DNA of 64,000 nt from an uncultured Pelagibacteraceae bacterium. GTDB taxonomy: Bacteria; Pseudomonadota; Alphaproteobacteria; Pelagibacterales; Pelagibacteraceae. The position numbers were made by a program, and so were the translations under genes. Numbering within the stretch: the stretch's first letter is position 1; each line of letters begins with the position of its first letter. Positions 9,652-20,576 of this stretch are shown piece by piece. The notes beneath the pieces were generated by a model. The model saw only the letters and a program-made list of their open reading frames with translations, ran no database searches and was not told the DNA's origin. Where the stretch lies: assembly GCA_902585045.1 (NCBI GenBank), contig CACICB010000004.1:1-64000 (forward strand). The letters run 5' to 3'.

Positions 9652-10098
9652 ATGAAGAAATGTACACTCGGACTAGGGTGCTTCTGGGGCCCTGAGGAAA
9701 ACTTTAAAAACAAACCAGGTATTATTGATACTGAGGTAGGTTATGCTGGTGGGAACAATCCTATCGTATCTTACGAGGAAGTTTGCAAGGGAAATACCGG
9801 TCATGCTGAAGTTGTGAGATTAACTTTTGACGAGAAAATAATTTCTTTCAAAAAAATTTTAGATTTGTTTTTCAAAATGCACGATCCTACACAAAAAGAT
9901 ATGCAATTTCCTGATATTGGAACTCAATATCGAAGTGAAATCTTTTATGAAGATGAAGATCAAAAAAAAGAGGCTAAAGAGGTTCTAGAAATTTTTAATA
10001 AAGAGCTTAATGGAAAAATTCAAACAAATATTTCTCAACTTAAAAATTATTGTAAAGCAGAAGAATATCATCAAAAATACTTTGAAAAGAATAGATAA
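9652..10098 (+). CDS. msrA: Peptide-methionine (S)-S-oxide reductase MsrA
   Basis: GLGCFWGPEE, TEVGYAGG, HDPTQKDMQFPDIGTQYRS, AEEYHQKYF. Confidence 0.93.
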   Translation: MKKCTLGLGCFWGPEENFKNKPGIIDTEVGYAGGNNPIVSYEEVCKGNTGHAEVVRLTFDEKIISFKKILDLFFKMHDPTQKDMQFPDIGTQYRSEIFYEDEDQKKEAKEVLEIFNKELNGKIQTNISQLKNYCKAEEYHQKYFEKNR

Positions 10099-10916
10099 TG
10101 AAACAACTTGTTGATACGGAATGGTTGGAAAAAAATATTGACCAAGTAAAAATTCTAGACGCTACCTGGTTATTGCCTAATTCAAATAGAAATGCTGAAG
10201 AAGAATTTAAGTTGGATCATATTAAAAATTCAATTTTTTTTGATATTGACAAGAATTCAGATCAAAACACTTCTATACCCCATATGCTGCCGTCAATTCA
10301 AAAATGGGAAGAAATTGTTTCCAATCTAGGTTTAAAAAACTCTGACCATGTAATTATTTATGACAATTCTGATGTCTACAGTTCATGTAGAGTTTGGTAC
10401 ACTTTTATTTACTTTGGTCATGATACCAATCTTGTTTCAGTGTTAGATGGAGATTTTAAAAAGTGGTTAAAAGAAAAAAGACCAACTTCAAAAGAGGTAA
10501 CGAATATTTCAAGGACAAACTATAAAGCTAAAGAGGATAGATCTATTGTTATAAATAAAAAACAAGTTGAAGATAATATAACAAAAAAAAAATTTCAGCT
10601 AATAGACGCTAGAAGTAAACAAAGATTTTTAGGTCTGCAGCCAGAACCAAGACAAGGGTTGAGAAGTGGTCATGTTCAGGGTTCTAAAAATTTACCTTTC
10701 CAATTGCTATTAAACGAAGATCGTACTTTTAAAAAAAGAAATGAATTAATCAATATTTTTGAAAAAAATGAGATAGACAATGATAAAGATATAGCTTTTA
10801 CATGTGGATCTGGTGTTACTGCATGTATTTTAGGACTAGCTAATTCTATCATAAGTGGTAAAAAACCAACTATCTATGACGGCTCATGGTCAGAGTTCGG
10901 ACTAGAGAAAAAATGA
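10098..10916 (+). CDS. sseA: Thiosulfate/3-mercaptopyruvate sulfurtransferase (two rhodanese domains)
   Basis: HIKNSIFFDIDKNSD, LIDARSKQRFLGLQPEPRQGLRSGHVQGSKNLPF, active-site CGSGVTAC. Confidence 0.9.
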   Translation: MKQLVDTEWLEKNIDQVKILDATWLLPNSNRNAEEEFKLDHIKNSIFFDIDKNSDQNTSIPHMLPSIQKWEEIVSNLGLKNSDHVIIYDNSDVYSSCRVWYTFIYFGHDTNLVSVLDGDFKKWLKEKRPTSKEVTNISRTNYKAKEDRSIVINKKQVEDNITKKKFQLIDARSKQRFLGLQPEPRQGLRSGHVQGSKNLPFQLLLNEDRTFKKRNELINIFEKNEIDNDKDIAFTCGSGVTACILGLANSIISGKKPTIYDGSWSEFGLEKK

Positions 10917-11785
10917 AAACATTTTCAAAATTAAAAATTTTTTTAATCATCTTTTTTACAGTTATTTTTACAGTTATAGCTGCAAGACATTTTATAGGTT
11001 TGCACTTTAAGAAAAAATTTAGTGTAAGACCTGCTCCAGGAGTAATTATCGAACAAGTTGAAAAATCTTTATTTTACAAAAGTATTGAAACATTTGGAAC
11101 TGCCATTGCTCAAAATTCAAAGACTTATAGAATAAAAGAAAGTGAAATATCTGGAAAATTAAATATTGAAAATAGATTTGTAAAAAAAGGTGAAGTAATT
11201 TTAAGGCTTAAAAGTGGTGAAGAAATAGTTGCTGACTTTAAAGGAAAATTAGGTAAACGAGAAATTGCTCAAGGTGTTTTAGGCTCAGAAAGTTTAATAG
11301 TGACTTTAGACGATTTAGAAAAGATAGTAATAGATATAAAAGTTCCTGAAAATTATGTAAATATACTTAAAAAAGGACTGAGGGCAGATATTACGAGTTC
11401 GGCATTTAAAAAAATTTTTAAAGGGGAAATTGAGACAATCAGCTCAAGAATAGATCCTTCCACAAGATCAATTTTATCAAGAGTTTTAGTAGATAATTCA
11501 AGCTTCGAGATCATCCCAGGGCAATTAATGACTGTAAAAGTTATATATGATGAAATAAGTCAAATCGGTGTTCCTGAAAGTGCTGTAACAATCCAGGGAA
11601 GCACAGCTTTTGTCTATACAGTAAAAGATAATACTGCTGAAAAAAAAGATATTAAAATAGGTAAAAGAAATTTCGGTAAGGTTTCTGTTATCTCTGGAAT
11701 AAACGAAGGCGACTTTGTAATTACAGAAGGTATCTCAAAAGTAAGAAATAATGCCAAAATAAAAATTATTAATCCTAAAAATTAA
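10913..11785 (+). CDS. RND efflux periplasmic adaptor (HlyD/MFP) subunit
   Basis: N-terminal TM, barrel-sandwich-type core and ...GVPESAVTIQGSTAFVYTV...GINEGDFVITEGISKVRNNAKIKI; ATG overlaps sseA stop. Confidence 0.85.
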   Translation: MKTFSKLKIFLIIFFTVIFTVIAARHFIGLHFKKKFSVRPAPGVIIEQVEKSLFYKSIETFGTAIAQNSKTYRIKESEISGKLNIENRFVKKGEVILRLKSGEEIVADFKGKLGKREIAQGVLGSESLIVTLDDLEKIVIDIKVPENYVNILKKGLRADITSSAFKKIFKGEIETISSRIDPSTRSILSRVLVDNSSFEIIPGQLMTVKVIYDEISQIGVPESAVTIQGSTAFVYTVKDNTAEKKDIKIGKRNFGKVSVISGINEGDFVITEGISKVRNNAKIKIINPKN

Positions 11786-14700
11786 ATGTTTTTAACAGAC
11801 TTATCTATAAAAAGACCTGTAGTAGCATCAGTAATGAGTTTGGTTCTAGTTATATTTGGTCTTGTTACTTTTCAAGAAATTCCCACTGACGAACTTCCAG
11901 ATGTTCAGCCTCCTGTTGTAACTATTCAAACTGATTATAGGGGTGCCTCAGCAGAGATAGTTGACACTCAAATAACTCAAAAAATTGAAGATTTTGTTGG
12001 AGGAACACCAGGTTTAGAAACGATTGACTCTTTTAGTGAGGATGAAAGCTCAAGAATTACACTCACTTTCGAAACTAGTCTAGATTTAGATGATGTTGCT
12101 AATGATGTAAGAAGTTCAGTATCAAGAGTTTTAGATAATTTACCGGAGGGAGCAGAACAACCTGAAATTTTCAAACAAAGCGCAGGTATGAGAACTACTA
12201 TGTGGTTATCTTTTAATTCTGAAACAATGACTGATTTAGAGTTGACTGATTATGCTGATAGATATTTAACTGACACTTTTTCGACTGTTGACGGTGTGGG
12301 AAGAGTTCGACTTGGAGGTCAAAGAGAACTTTCACTCAGAGTTTGGTTAGATCCAATCGCTTTAGCTGCAAGAGATCTAACAACTCAAGAAGTAGAAGCA
12401 GTCCTTAGAAGTGAAAATACAGAATTCCCAGCTGGGCGAATTGAGTCAAAGGATATCGATCTAACTATAAAACTCGATAAAGCTTATAAAGAAGTCGAGA
12501 ACTATAAAAATCTACCTCTAAAAAGAGCTAAGGACGGTTCAATCATAACCTTGTCAGATGTTTCAAGAATCGAATTAGGAGCTGAGTCAACAAGAACTCT
12601 TTTTAAAGGTAACGGAAAGCAAGTTGTTGGAATAGGAATATATCAACAATCTGACGCTAACACCATCGCTGTAGCTAATGGGATCAAAAATAAGATAAAA
12701 GAACTAAAGCCAAGCTTACCGCCAGGCACTACATTAGAAGTTTCATTTGATAGAAGTAATTATATTAAATCTGCTATAAAAGAAGTTTATAAAACACTGA
12801 TCATTGCATTAATATTGGTGACGATTATTATTTATCTATTTTTAGGCAACCTTAGAGCTTTAGTTGTCCCTTTAATAGCTTTACCTGTTTCATTAATCTC
12901 AACTTTTTTATCAATTTATGTTTTTGATTTTTCAATTAACCTTTTTACTTTGATGGCCTTAGTACTAGCTATAGGTATTGTGGTTGATGATGCTATTGTG
13001 ATGCTTGAAAATATAGTGAGAAGAATTGAGTTAGGAGATACACCTTTAGTTGCAGCTTACAAAGGTGCTAAGCAGGTATCCTTTGCAATAATAGCCACAA
13101 CTGTTGTACTGGTAGCAGTATTTGTTCCTCTAATTTTTATTAAAGGAATTACAGGAGTTCTTTTTACTCAAACAGCAATTACTCTTGCATCAGCTGTGAT
13201 TATTTCTAGCTTTGTTGCGTTGTCATTAAGTCCGATGTTAGCTAGCAAATTTTTGCAAAAAGATATGCAAAAATCAAAAATTGTTTTAAAATTTGAAAAG
13301 TATTTAAAAGATCTTACTTATCTTTATAAAGTTTCACTATTAAATTGGATTAAGAAAAGAAAAACAATAACTATTTTTTTATTGGGTACTCTTGCATTAA
13401 CAATATTCTTTTTTAATTTTGCTAAGAAAGAATTAATTGCTCCTGAAGACAGAGGGGCATTTTTTGTTATTGTAAAAGCTCCACAAGGTTCTGGTTTTAA
13501 TTTTACCAAAGATAGAGCAGAAGAAATTGAGGAATTGTTACTGCCAAATGTAGGTAAAGGTGAATACAGAAAATTAATAATGCGAGTTCCAGGTTTTGGA
13601 AAGTCGGCTAAACAAGTAAATAGTGGTTTTATAATTGTTCTTTTAGAGCCTTGGGCTAAAAGGGATCGTCATGGTGTTGAGATAATGAGAGAGTCTTTTG
13701 GAAAAATTGCTAGAGTGCCGGGTGTTTTGGCTTTTCCAATAATGCCTCAAGGGATAAGGACTGGCGGAATAGAAAGTCCAGTACAATTTGTTGTTTTAGG
13801 TAATACTTATGAACAATTAATTGAGTGGAAAGAAATAATTAAAAAAGAGGCGAGAAAAAATCCTGGTCTTACCTCTATTCAAGATGACTTTGATCTGAAC
13901 AAACCTCAATTAAATGTAAAGATAGATCAAAAAAAAGCAGCTGATTTAGGAGTTTCAACAGAGGATATTGGAAAAACTATAGAAACAATTTTTGGTTCAA
14001 AAAGAGTTACAAACTTTACAAGGGATGGAAAGGAATATTCTATAATTTTGCAAGGTGATATCAAAGATAGACAAGAGCCAGATAGTATAAGTAAAGTTTT
14101 TGTAAGGTCTAAAAATAATGGAAAGCTTGTCTCAGTTTCAAACTTAGTTGCATACGATGAAGAGGGACAATCTCCATTCTTAGCAAGATACAATAGACAA
14201 AAAGCAGTTACTATCTCAGCAAGACTTGTAGGAAACTATTCGCTAGATGAGGCTCTAAAGTTTTTAGTAGGTGTTGTAGAACAAAATACACCTCAAGCAA
14301 AAATTGCTTATAAAGGTGAAAGTGAAGAGTATAAAAAAACTAACACTGAACTTTATGTAATTTTTGCCTTAGCATTAATTACTGCATACCTAGCTATGAG
14401 TGCTCAATTTGAAAGCTGGAGGCATCCATTGACGATTATGTTAACCGTACCTATGGCTATACTTGGTGGATTAATTGGTTTACTTGTAGTTGGGTCATCA
14501 TTAAATGTTTATAGTCAAATAGCGTTAATCATTTTGATTGGTCTCTCAGCTAAAAACGGTATCCTAATTGTAGAATTTGCAAATCAGTTAAGAAAGGAAG
14601 GAAAAAATTTAGAAGTTGCTGTATTTGAAGCTGCCGCTATTAGGCTCAGACCTATTCTTATGACAAGTATCTCAACAATTATTGGAGTTTTACCACTTAT

Positions 14701-14881
14701 TCTTGGAACTGGGCCTGGTGCCGCAAGTCGATTAACGGTTGGTATAACAATATTTGGTGGAATGTTATTCTCAACATTTTTTACTCTATACGTAATCCCT
14801 ACTGTTTACACAATTGTTGGAAGAGGAACCAAGAGGATTGATGCTGTTGAAATTGAATTACAGAAACAGCTTAAAAAATAA
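11786..14881 (+). CDS. RND efflux permease (AcrB/MexF-like)
   Basis: MFLTDLSIKRPVVASVMSLVLVIFGLVTF; 1031 aa; GIVVDDAIVMLENI; ALIILIGLSAKNGILIVEFANQLR. Confidence 0.95.
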   Translation: MFLTDLSIKRPVVASVMSLVLVIFGLVTFQEIPTDELPDVQPPVVTIQTDYRGASAEIVDTQITQKIEDFVGGTPGLETIDSFSEDESSRITLTFETSLDLDDVANDVRSSVSRVLDNLPEGAEQPEIFKQSAGMRTTMWLSFNSETMTDLELTDYADRYLTDTFSTVDGVGRVRLGGQRELSLRVWLDPIALAARDLTTQEVEAVLRSENTEFPAGRIESKDIDLTIKLDKAYKEVENYKNLPLKRAKDGSIITLSDVSRIELGAESTRTLFKGNGKQVVGIGIYQQSDANTIAVANGIKNKIKELKPSLPPGTTLEVSFDRSNYIKSAIKEVYKTLIIALILVTIIIYLFLGNLRALVVPLIALPVSLISTFLSIYVFDFSINLFTLMALVLAIGIVVDDAIVMLENIVRRIELGDTPLVAAYKGAKQVSFAIIATTVVLVAVFVPLIFIKGITGVLFTQTAITLASAVIISSFVALSLSPMLASKFLQKDMQKSKIVLKFEKYLKDLTYLYKVSLLNWIKKRKTITIFLLGTLALTIFFFNFAKKELIAPEDRGAFFVIVKAPQGSGFNFTKDRAEEIEELLLPNVGKGEYRKLIMRVPGFGKSAKQVNSGFIIVLLEPWAKRDRHGVEIMRESFGKIARVPGVLAFPIMPQGIRTGGIESPVQFVVLGNTYEQLIEWKEIIKKEARKNPGLTSIQDDFDLNKPQLNVKIDQKKAADLGVSTEDIGKTIETIFGSKRVTNFTRDGKEYSIILQGDIKDRQEPDSISKVFVRSKNNGKLVSVSNLVAYDEEGQSPFLARYNRQKAVTISARLVGNYSLDEALKFLVGVVEQNTPQAKIAYKGESEEYKKTNTELYVIFALALITAYLAMSAQFESWRHPLTIMLTVPMAILGGLIGLLVVGSSLNVYSQIALIILIGLSAKNGILIVEFANQLRKEGKNLEVAVFEAAAIRLRPILMTSISTIIGVLPLILGTGPGAASRLTVGITIFGGMLFSTFFTLYVIPTVYTIVGRGTKRIDAVEIELQKQLKK

Positions 14882-15470
14882 TATATTTGTTTTTATCTAG
14901 ATTTTTTTTACAAAGTGTTAATTGTTTTCTATATTTGTTTGCCATATCTTTCACAGACTTTGCATATATTATAGCTTTTTTATCTTTTGAATAATTTTTA
15001 TAATCTCCCCAACCCTTATAATAAGCTAAATATTGTCGATAAGGATCTTTTTTTGAAATTTTTAATATTTTATTTGTTTTATGAATATACCAACCTATAA
15101 AATCTACTGAGTCTTTGAACCTTGCTCTTGTAGCAAGAGGATTGTTTGTTTCTCTTTTATATTGTTCCCAAGTTCCCTTTACAGCTTGAGAATATCCAAA
15201 TGAAGATGAAGGTCTTTTAAATGGTATTACTTTAAATAATTTAGTTCTTGGGGGTTTTGCAAGCCAATTAAAGTCACTTTCTTTTTTTACAAAAGCAAGT
15301 TGTAAATGAATAGGTGCTCCCCATTTATCGTAAGAAGCCTTGGAATGTTTGTACCACAAATATCTTTCTTCAAAGATAGCGCAACTATTTTGAGTATTTT
15401 TAGGAATTGACGAACAGGCAATTAAAATAAAAAATATTAGGATTAATATTACTTTTTTAAAATGAATCAC
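14871..15470 (-). CDS. Lipoprotein with lytic-transglycosylase-like (SLT) domain
   Basis: Lipobox ILIACSS; FVKKESDFN...SSSFGYSQAVKGTWEQYKRETNN. Confidence 0.75.
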   Translation of the reverse strand: MIHFKKVILILIFFILIACSSIPKNTQNSCAIFEERYLWYKHSKASYDKWGAPIHLQLAFVKKESDFNWLAKPPRTKLFKVIPFKRPSSSFGYSQAVKGTWEQYKRETNNPLATRARFKDSVDFIGWYIHKTNKILKISKKDPYRQYLAYYKGWGDYKNYSKDKKAIIYAKSVKDMANKYRKQLTLCKKNLDKNKYIIF

Positions 15471-15490
15471 TTAGTAATTTATACTAAAAA

Positions 15491-15988
15491 TTAGTTAAGC
15501 TTTCTCCATTTTTCTGGATTCATAAACTTTCCCTGCCATAATCCTAATTTTTTTTCTTTAGCAAAATCTTCATCTGGTACATATTTTTTTGAGTATCTTC
15601 TGTATGCTATTGCGTATCCATTTCTTACCATCCACCGATTTAGGTTTGTTGCTCCTTTAAAACAAGTTGCAATATATCTTCTGTACTTATCTTTTGATGT
15701 TGATATACATTTAATTTTTGATCCATTTATTTTAGCTTTTAATTTTGCTTTTGAAACTTTTCCACAGCTATAATCTTTGTAAAATGAAAAACCAATTGTA
15801 GATGAAATTTTTAAAGACTCTTTCTTACATTGTTGTCTCATTTCAGGAGCATCTATACCTTCTAATCTAAATTTATAACTATTTATATGGACTGTATCTC
15901 CATCTATAATTTTTGGTACTCCTGATACTTCCTCAGCAATAACTTTAAATACAAAAATCAAAAATATAATTACAAAACGTATGAACAT
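15491..15988 (-). CDS. Thermonuclease (SNase-like) family secreted nuclease
   Basis: IIDGDTVHINSYKFRLEGIDAPEMRQQC...LNRWMVRNGYAIAYRRYSKKY. Confidence 0.9.
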   Translation of the reverse strand: MFIRFVIIFLIFVFKVIAEEVSGVPKIIDGDTVHINSYKFRLEGIDAPEMRQQCKKESLKISSTIGFSFYKDYSCGKVSKAKLKAKINGSKIKCISTSKDKYRRYIATCFKGATNLNRWMVRNGYAIAYRRYSKKYVPDEDFAKEKKLGLWQGKFMNPEKWRKLN

Positions 15989-16381
15989 CTATTTTTTAAG
16001 TTTTTTATAAATTTTAAATATGAAATATGCCATCAAAACTCCTAAACTATTTGCATATAAGTCATTTAGTTCAAATGCTCTATTAGGAATAAAATAATGT
16101 AATAATTCTAGAATAATTGAAATCAAAAATAAAAAAGAGAAGCTGTAAATAAATTTATTATTATTGTTTCTCAATAAAAATCCTAAAATGCTAAGACAAA
16201 AAAAGAATATTAAATGATTAATAGATGTTCCTAACGGATTTGAAATTAGGTCTGGTTGCCTTCCCAAGTCACCGTAAAGAAAAAAACCTATTAGGCTTCC
16301 TGGGAATAAATATAAAATAAATAGAATTATAAATGAAAAATAGAACAAATATTTTACATAAAAGAAGATATTATTTTTCAT
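15989..16381 (-). CDS. VanZ-like family membrane protein
   Basis: Four TM segments; ELLHYFIPNRAFELNDLYANSLGVLMAY. Confidence 0.75.
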   Translation of the reverse strand: MKNNIFFYVKYLFYFSFIILFILYLFPGSLIGFFLYGDLGRQPDLISNPLGTSINHLIFFFCLSILGFLLRNNNNKFIYSFSFLFLISIILELLHYFIPNRAFELNDLYANSLGVLMAYFIFKIYKKLKK

Positions 16382-16421
16382 TTAGATTTTAATATAGTAC
16401 AAAATACATTATTTAATTTAT

Positions 16422-17141
16422 ATGAGTAAACTTATTTTAACAAGACACGGTCAAAGCGTCTGGAACGCTGATAATAAGTTTACGGGATGGGTCGATGTTG
16501 ATCTTTCAGATAAAGGAAGGGAAGAGGCAAAAAAATCAGGTGAGTTGTTAAATAAATTAAACATTAAAATTGATATTAGCTATACTTCTTATCTCAAAAG
16601 AGCAATTGAAACACTTACTATTATCTCAAAATCAATAGGTTTATCAATGAAGTTTAATACTGCTTGGGAATTAAATGAAAGACATTATGGATCTTTGACA
16701 GGTTTAAACAAAGAAGAAACCAAAAAAAGAATTGGTGAAGAACAGTTTAAAAAATATAGAAGATCCTGGGACATATCACCTCCTCCTATGGCTAAAGATA
16801 GTAAATACCTTAAAAATTTTAGTCCTTTAAACGATGGAATTCCTCAAAATAAAATTCCTTTAACCGAGTCTTTAAAAAGTACTTACGAAAGAGTGATCCC
16901 TTATTATGATATTGAAATAAATAAGAATTTGAAAAATGAAAAAAATATTTTAATATCGGCTCATGGGAATTCTCTAAGAGCATTATGTAAATACCTCTTT
17001 AAGATCTCAGATACAAAGATTAACGAATTAGAAATTCCAACAGGAAATCCACTAATAATCGAATTTGATAATCAATTAAAGATTCAAAAATATTTTTATC
17101 TAGATGATACTAGGGCAAAAAATATTTTTTTTAATCAATAG
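16422..17141 (+). CDS. gpmA: 2,3-bisphosphoglycerate-dependent phosphoglycerate mutase
   Basis: LTRHGQSVWNADNKFTGWVDVDLSDKG; LNERHYGSLTGLNK; SAHGNSLRAL. Confidence 0.95.
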   Translation: MSKLILTRHGQSVWNADNKFTGWVDVDLSDKGREEAKKSGELLNKLNIKIDISYTSYLKRAIETLTIISKSIGLSMKFNTAWELNERHYGSLTGLNKEETKKRIGEEQFKKYRRSWDISPPPMAKDSKYLKNFSPLNDGIPQNKIPLTESLKSTYERVIPYYDIEINKNLKNEKNILISAHGNSLRALCKYLFKISDTKINELEIPTGNPLIIEFDNQLKIQKYFYLDDTRAKNIFFNQ

Positions 17142-17829
17142 AATTTAAGGAAGATATTTTTTCAAACATTTCTATAGTGTTTAAATGATAAAATTTTTGA
17201 TTGCTCTCCAATCCGCCTAGATTGTTTTCACTTATTAATTTTTCCCAAACTTCATTCATAGAAAAAATATTTTTATTAAAAAAGTTTAAATGATCATTTT
17301 TCATTATTTGAAGACCAGTAAAAATGTATTTGTTCTGTTCATTTTTATAAATTAAATTATTTTTTAAATTAAAGTCACCCTTGAAAGAATTATCCAAAGA
17401 TAATTCTTTTTTAACCAGTAATAAACACGGTCTTTTATTTATGAAATACTCTTTTTCTAAAGATTGTACTTCTTCAGAATATTTATTACTCCAAAGCGTA
17501 TCTGGATTAATTACAAAAAAGGGATTATTCTTAAATTCTTTTGTTCCCTTTTTCACTCCACCACCAGTATTTAATAATAAATCTTTCTCATTTGATATTC
17601 TAAAATTAACCTCAGATGTAAAATCTGAGATAAATTTTTCTATTTGATCAGCAAGATGATGAATATTTACAGTTATCTCTTCTACACCATGATTTATTAG
17701 AAGATTAATTGCTCTTTCAAGAAGAGTACTACCTCCTATTTCTAATAATGGTTTTGGTTTTTTATTAGTAAGAGGTTGCATTCTCTTTCCTAAGCCAGCA
17801 GTCAATATCATCCCGTGTTTTATTTTCAT
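17131..17829 (-). CDS. murU: Nucleotidyltransferase, MurNAc-1-phosphate uridylyltransferase-like
   Basis: MILTAGLGKRMQPLTNKKPKPLLEIGG; paired with AmgK-like kinase. Confidence 0.8.
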   Translation of the reverse strand: MKIKHGMILTAGLGKRMQPLTNKKPKPLLEIGGSTLLERAINLLINHGVEEITVNIHHLADQIEKFISDFTSEVNFRISNEKDLLLNTGGGVKKGTKEFKNNPFFVINPDTLWSNKYSEEVQSLEKEYFINKRPCLLLVKKELSLDNSFKGDFNLKNNLIYKNEQNKYIFTGLQIMKNDHLNFFNKNIFSMNEVWEKLISENNLGGLESNQKFYHLNTIEMFEKISSLNSID

Positions 17830-18788
17830 AAATTATTTATTTTTTTCAGCTTTTTAATTTTTAAATGTTTTTTAAATAATAAGTTTAAGTTTTTAAAAAC
17901 AGGATTTTTGAGACGTCTCTCAATTAAACTCCATGTATATGGTAAATATTTAAGATAATTAGGTTTGCCATCTCTTTTAAAAAGTCTTACGAATATTCCT
18001 AGAATTTTTAAATTTCTTTGAACAGATAATATTTCAAAATCGTTTTTTAAATTTTTATATTCCTCTTTTTTAAATTTGGATTTGTAATAATAAAAATTTA
18101 ATAATTTCTCTTGTAAATTTGAAGGTAATTTTATTCTAACATCATCAATCAACGAAGCTACATCATATAACGGATTTCCAATTATGGCATCTTGGCTATC
18201 TATCAAACCAAGTTTATTTTTATTTACCATAATATTTGATGCATGAAAATCTCTATGTACAAAAGTATTATTTTTAAAATAAAGTTTTTTGTATATTTTT
18301 GTTAATTCACTTTTAACAATATCTTTAATTCTTTTTTGTTTTGAACTTTTCAAACAGTACTTTAAATACCAATCAAAAAATAAATCAGATTCTTTATGAA
18401 GATTTTTTATCGAATAATTTTCAAAATTTATTTTGAATTTTCCTAATCGATAATTTCGTTGTAAATTTATATTTTGTAGTTTTATAATGATCTTAATCAG
18501 ATCTTTGTAATGCTTAAATTTATTTTTTTTTTTTATAATTGTATTATAAAAAGACTTTTGTCCCAAATCAGTTATTTCAATAATATTGTGTTCATAGTAA
18601 TTAGTAATTAACTTAGGTGCATATATTTTATATTTTGCTAAAATTTTGTTTACAACAATATAGGTAATTAAATTTTTAAATTTTTCTCTTTTTGCTTGAA
18701 CAATAATCGATGTATTCTTACCTTTCTGTAATCTGTAAAATTCTCTAAATGATGCATCTCCTGAAATTTTTCTAAGTTTATAGTTCAT
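17826..18788 (-). CDS. amgK: Aminoglycoside-phosphotransferase-fold sugar kinase (AmgK-like)
   Basis: TFVHRDFHASNIMVNKNKLGLIDSQDAIIGNPLYDVASLIDD; adjacent to murU and tsaE. Confidence 0.8.
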   Translation of the reverse strand: MNYKLRKISGDASFREFYRLQKGKNTSIIVQAKREKFKNLITYIVVNKILAKYKIYAPKLITNYYEHNIIEITDLGQKSFYNTIIKKKNKFKHYKDLIKIIIKLQNINLQRNYRLGKFKINFENYSIKNLHKESDLFFDWYLKYCLKSSKQKRIKDIVKSELTKIYKKLYFKNNTFVHRDFHASNIMVNKNKLGLIDSQDAIIGNPLYDVASLIDDVRIKLPSNLQEKLLNFYYYKSKFKKEEYKNLKNDFEILSVQRNLKILGIFVRLFKRDGKPNYLKYLPYTWSLIERRLKNPVFKNLNLLFKKHLKIKKLKKINNL

Positions 18789-19227
18789 TTAAAATTTTCC
18801 ATTTTCCTGAGCCTACAAATTTTATCTCTCTCTCTTTTTCATTTGTAGCATAATCTATATATATTTCTAACTTATCAAATAATGGAATATTAATGAGTTG
18901 AGGCCATTCTATAATCTTAATTGTATCTTGCTTTTCTAAAAATATTCCTAAATGTTTTAATTCTTTTTCTTCTCTTATTCTGTAAAGATCATAGTGCATA
19001 ATCTTAATATCCTTTAGTTCATACTCGTAGAGTAAGTTAAAAGTGGGGCTAAGTACTTCGGTAATCTTTTCTCCTTTTTTTTCTTGTAAATAATTTATCA
19101 AATATCTTGTAAATGTAGTTTTTCCCACGCCAATTTCACCGAATAAAAAAATACAATCGTTCTTATTTAGCTTGTCCGCAATTTTCTGTGATAAGGAATT
19201 TAGATGTTCTAAAGATTTTACAATCAT
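18778..19227 (-). CDS. tsaE: tRNA threonylcarbamoyladenosine biosynthesis ATPase TsaE
   Basis: FLFGEIGVGKTTFTRYLI; SPTFNLLYEYE; HYDLYRI; IIEWPQ. Confidence 0.92.
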   Translation of the reverse strand: MIVKSLEHLNSLSQKIADKLNKNDCIFLFGEIGVGKTTFTRYLINYLQEKKGEKITEVLSPTFNLLYEYELKDIKIMHYDLYRIREEKELKHLGIFLEKQDTIKIIEWPQLINIPLFDKLEIYIDYATNEKEREIKFVGSGKWKILNEL

Positions 19228-19238
19228 TAGCCACTGTT

Positions 19239-20528
19239 TTAGTAGCGGTAAGTATCTGGTTTAAATGGTCCTGATGGTTTAACGCTAATATAATCGGCTT
19301 GTTCTTTTGACATTTTAGTTAATTTAGCACCTACTTTTTCTAAATGAAGCATTGCAACTTTTTCATCAAGATGTTTCGGGAGCACGTAAACTTTCTTTTC
19401 ATACTTATCTGAGTTTTTCCATAATTCAATTTGAGCAATTACTTGATTTGTGAATGAAGCACTCATAACAAAACTAGGGTGCCCTGTAGCGCATCCCAAA
19501 TTAACCAGTCTTCCTTCAGCTAAAAGAATGATTCTTTTTTTGCTAGGTAATTCTATTTCGTGAACTTGAGGTTTTATTTCATCCCATTTGTAATTTTTTA
19601 ATGCCTCAACTTGTATTTCGTTATCAAAGTGCCCTATATTGCAAAGTATTGCTCTATCTTTCATATCTCTCATATGATCAGCTGTAACTATATCTTTGTT
19701 TCCTGTAGCAGTTACAACTATATCAGCATCTTTAATAGCTTCATCCATAACAACTACTTCGTAACCTTCCATAGCAGCTTGCAAAGCACAAATTGGGTCT
19801 GTCTCGGTAACCATAACTCTTGCGCCTGCTTGACGTAAAGAAGCAGCGCTTCCTTTGCCAACATCGCCAAACCCAGCGACAATAGCTACTTTACCTGACA
19901 TCATTACATCAGTTGCTCTTTTAATTCCGTCTACTAAACTTTCTCTACAACCATAAAGATTATCAAATTTAGATTTTGTAACCGAATCGTTTACATTTAT
20001 AGCAGGTATAAGTAGCTCTTTATTAGCCTCCATCTTTTTAAGTGCTAAAACACCGGTTGTAGTTTCTTCTGAAACACCCTTAACATCTTTTAATAAATTT
20101 TTGTATTCTTTGTGCATTAAAGCTGTAAGGTCTCCACCATCGTCTAAAATCATATTTGGTTTCCAGTCTTTTTTTCCTTCAATAGTTTGCTTGACGCACC
20201 ACCAGTATTCTTTTTCTGTCTCACCTTTCCAAGCAAATACAGGGATGCCTGCTTTGGCTATCGCAGCTGCTGCATGATCTTGTGTTGAAAAAATATTACA
20301 TGAAGACCACCTAACCTCAGCTCCTAATTCTACTAAAGTTTCAATTAATACTGCAGTTTGTATTGTCATATGTAGACAACCTAAGATCTTTGCACCTTTT
20401 AAAGGTTTTTTACCTTTGTTCTCTTTTCGAAGAGCCATAAGTCCTGGCATTTCTGTTTCTGCTAAAGAAATTTCTTTTCTACCAAAATCTGCTTGGTTTA
20501 TATCTTTTACTTTATAATCTTGTGCCAT
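19239..20528 (-). CDS. ahcY: Adenosylhomocysteinase
   Basis: [20 protein letters not shown]...[22 protein letters not shown]...KPDTYRY C-terminus; start moved to the MAQD ATG. Confidence 0.97.
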   Translation of the reverse strand: MAQDYKVKDINQADFGRKEISLAETEMPGLMALRKENKGKKPLKGAKILGCLHMTIQTAVLIETLVELGAEVRWSSCNIFSTQDHAAAAIAKAGIPVFAWKGETEKEYWWCVKQTIEGKKDWKPNMILDDGGDLTALMHKEYKNLLKDVKGVSEETTTGVLALKKMEANKELLIPAINVNDSVTKSKFDNLYGCRESLVDGIKRATDVMMSGKVAIVAGFGDVGKGSAASLRQAGARVMVTETDPICALQAAMEGYEVVVMDEAIKDADIVVTATGNKDIVTADHMRDMKDRAILCNIGHFDNEIQVEALKNYKWDEIKPQVHEIELPSKKRIILLAEGRLVNLGCATGHPSFVMSASFTNQVIAQIELWKNSDKYEKKVYVLPKHLDEKVAMLHLEKVGAKLTKMSKEQADYISVKPSGPFKPDTYRY

Positions 20529-20576
20529 ATTGAAGATGTTATTATCAACATAAATAAACCTTAGCAAGAAATAATG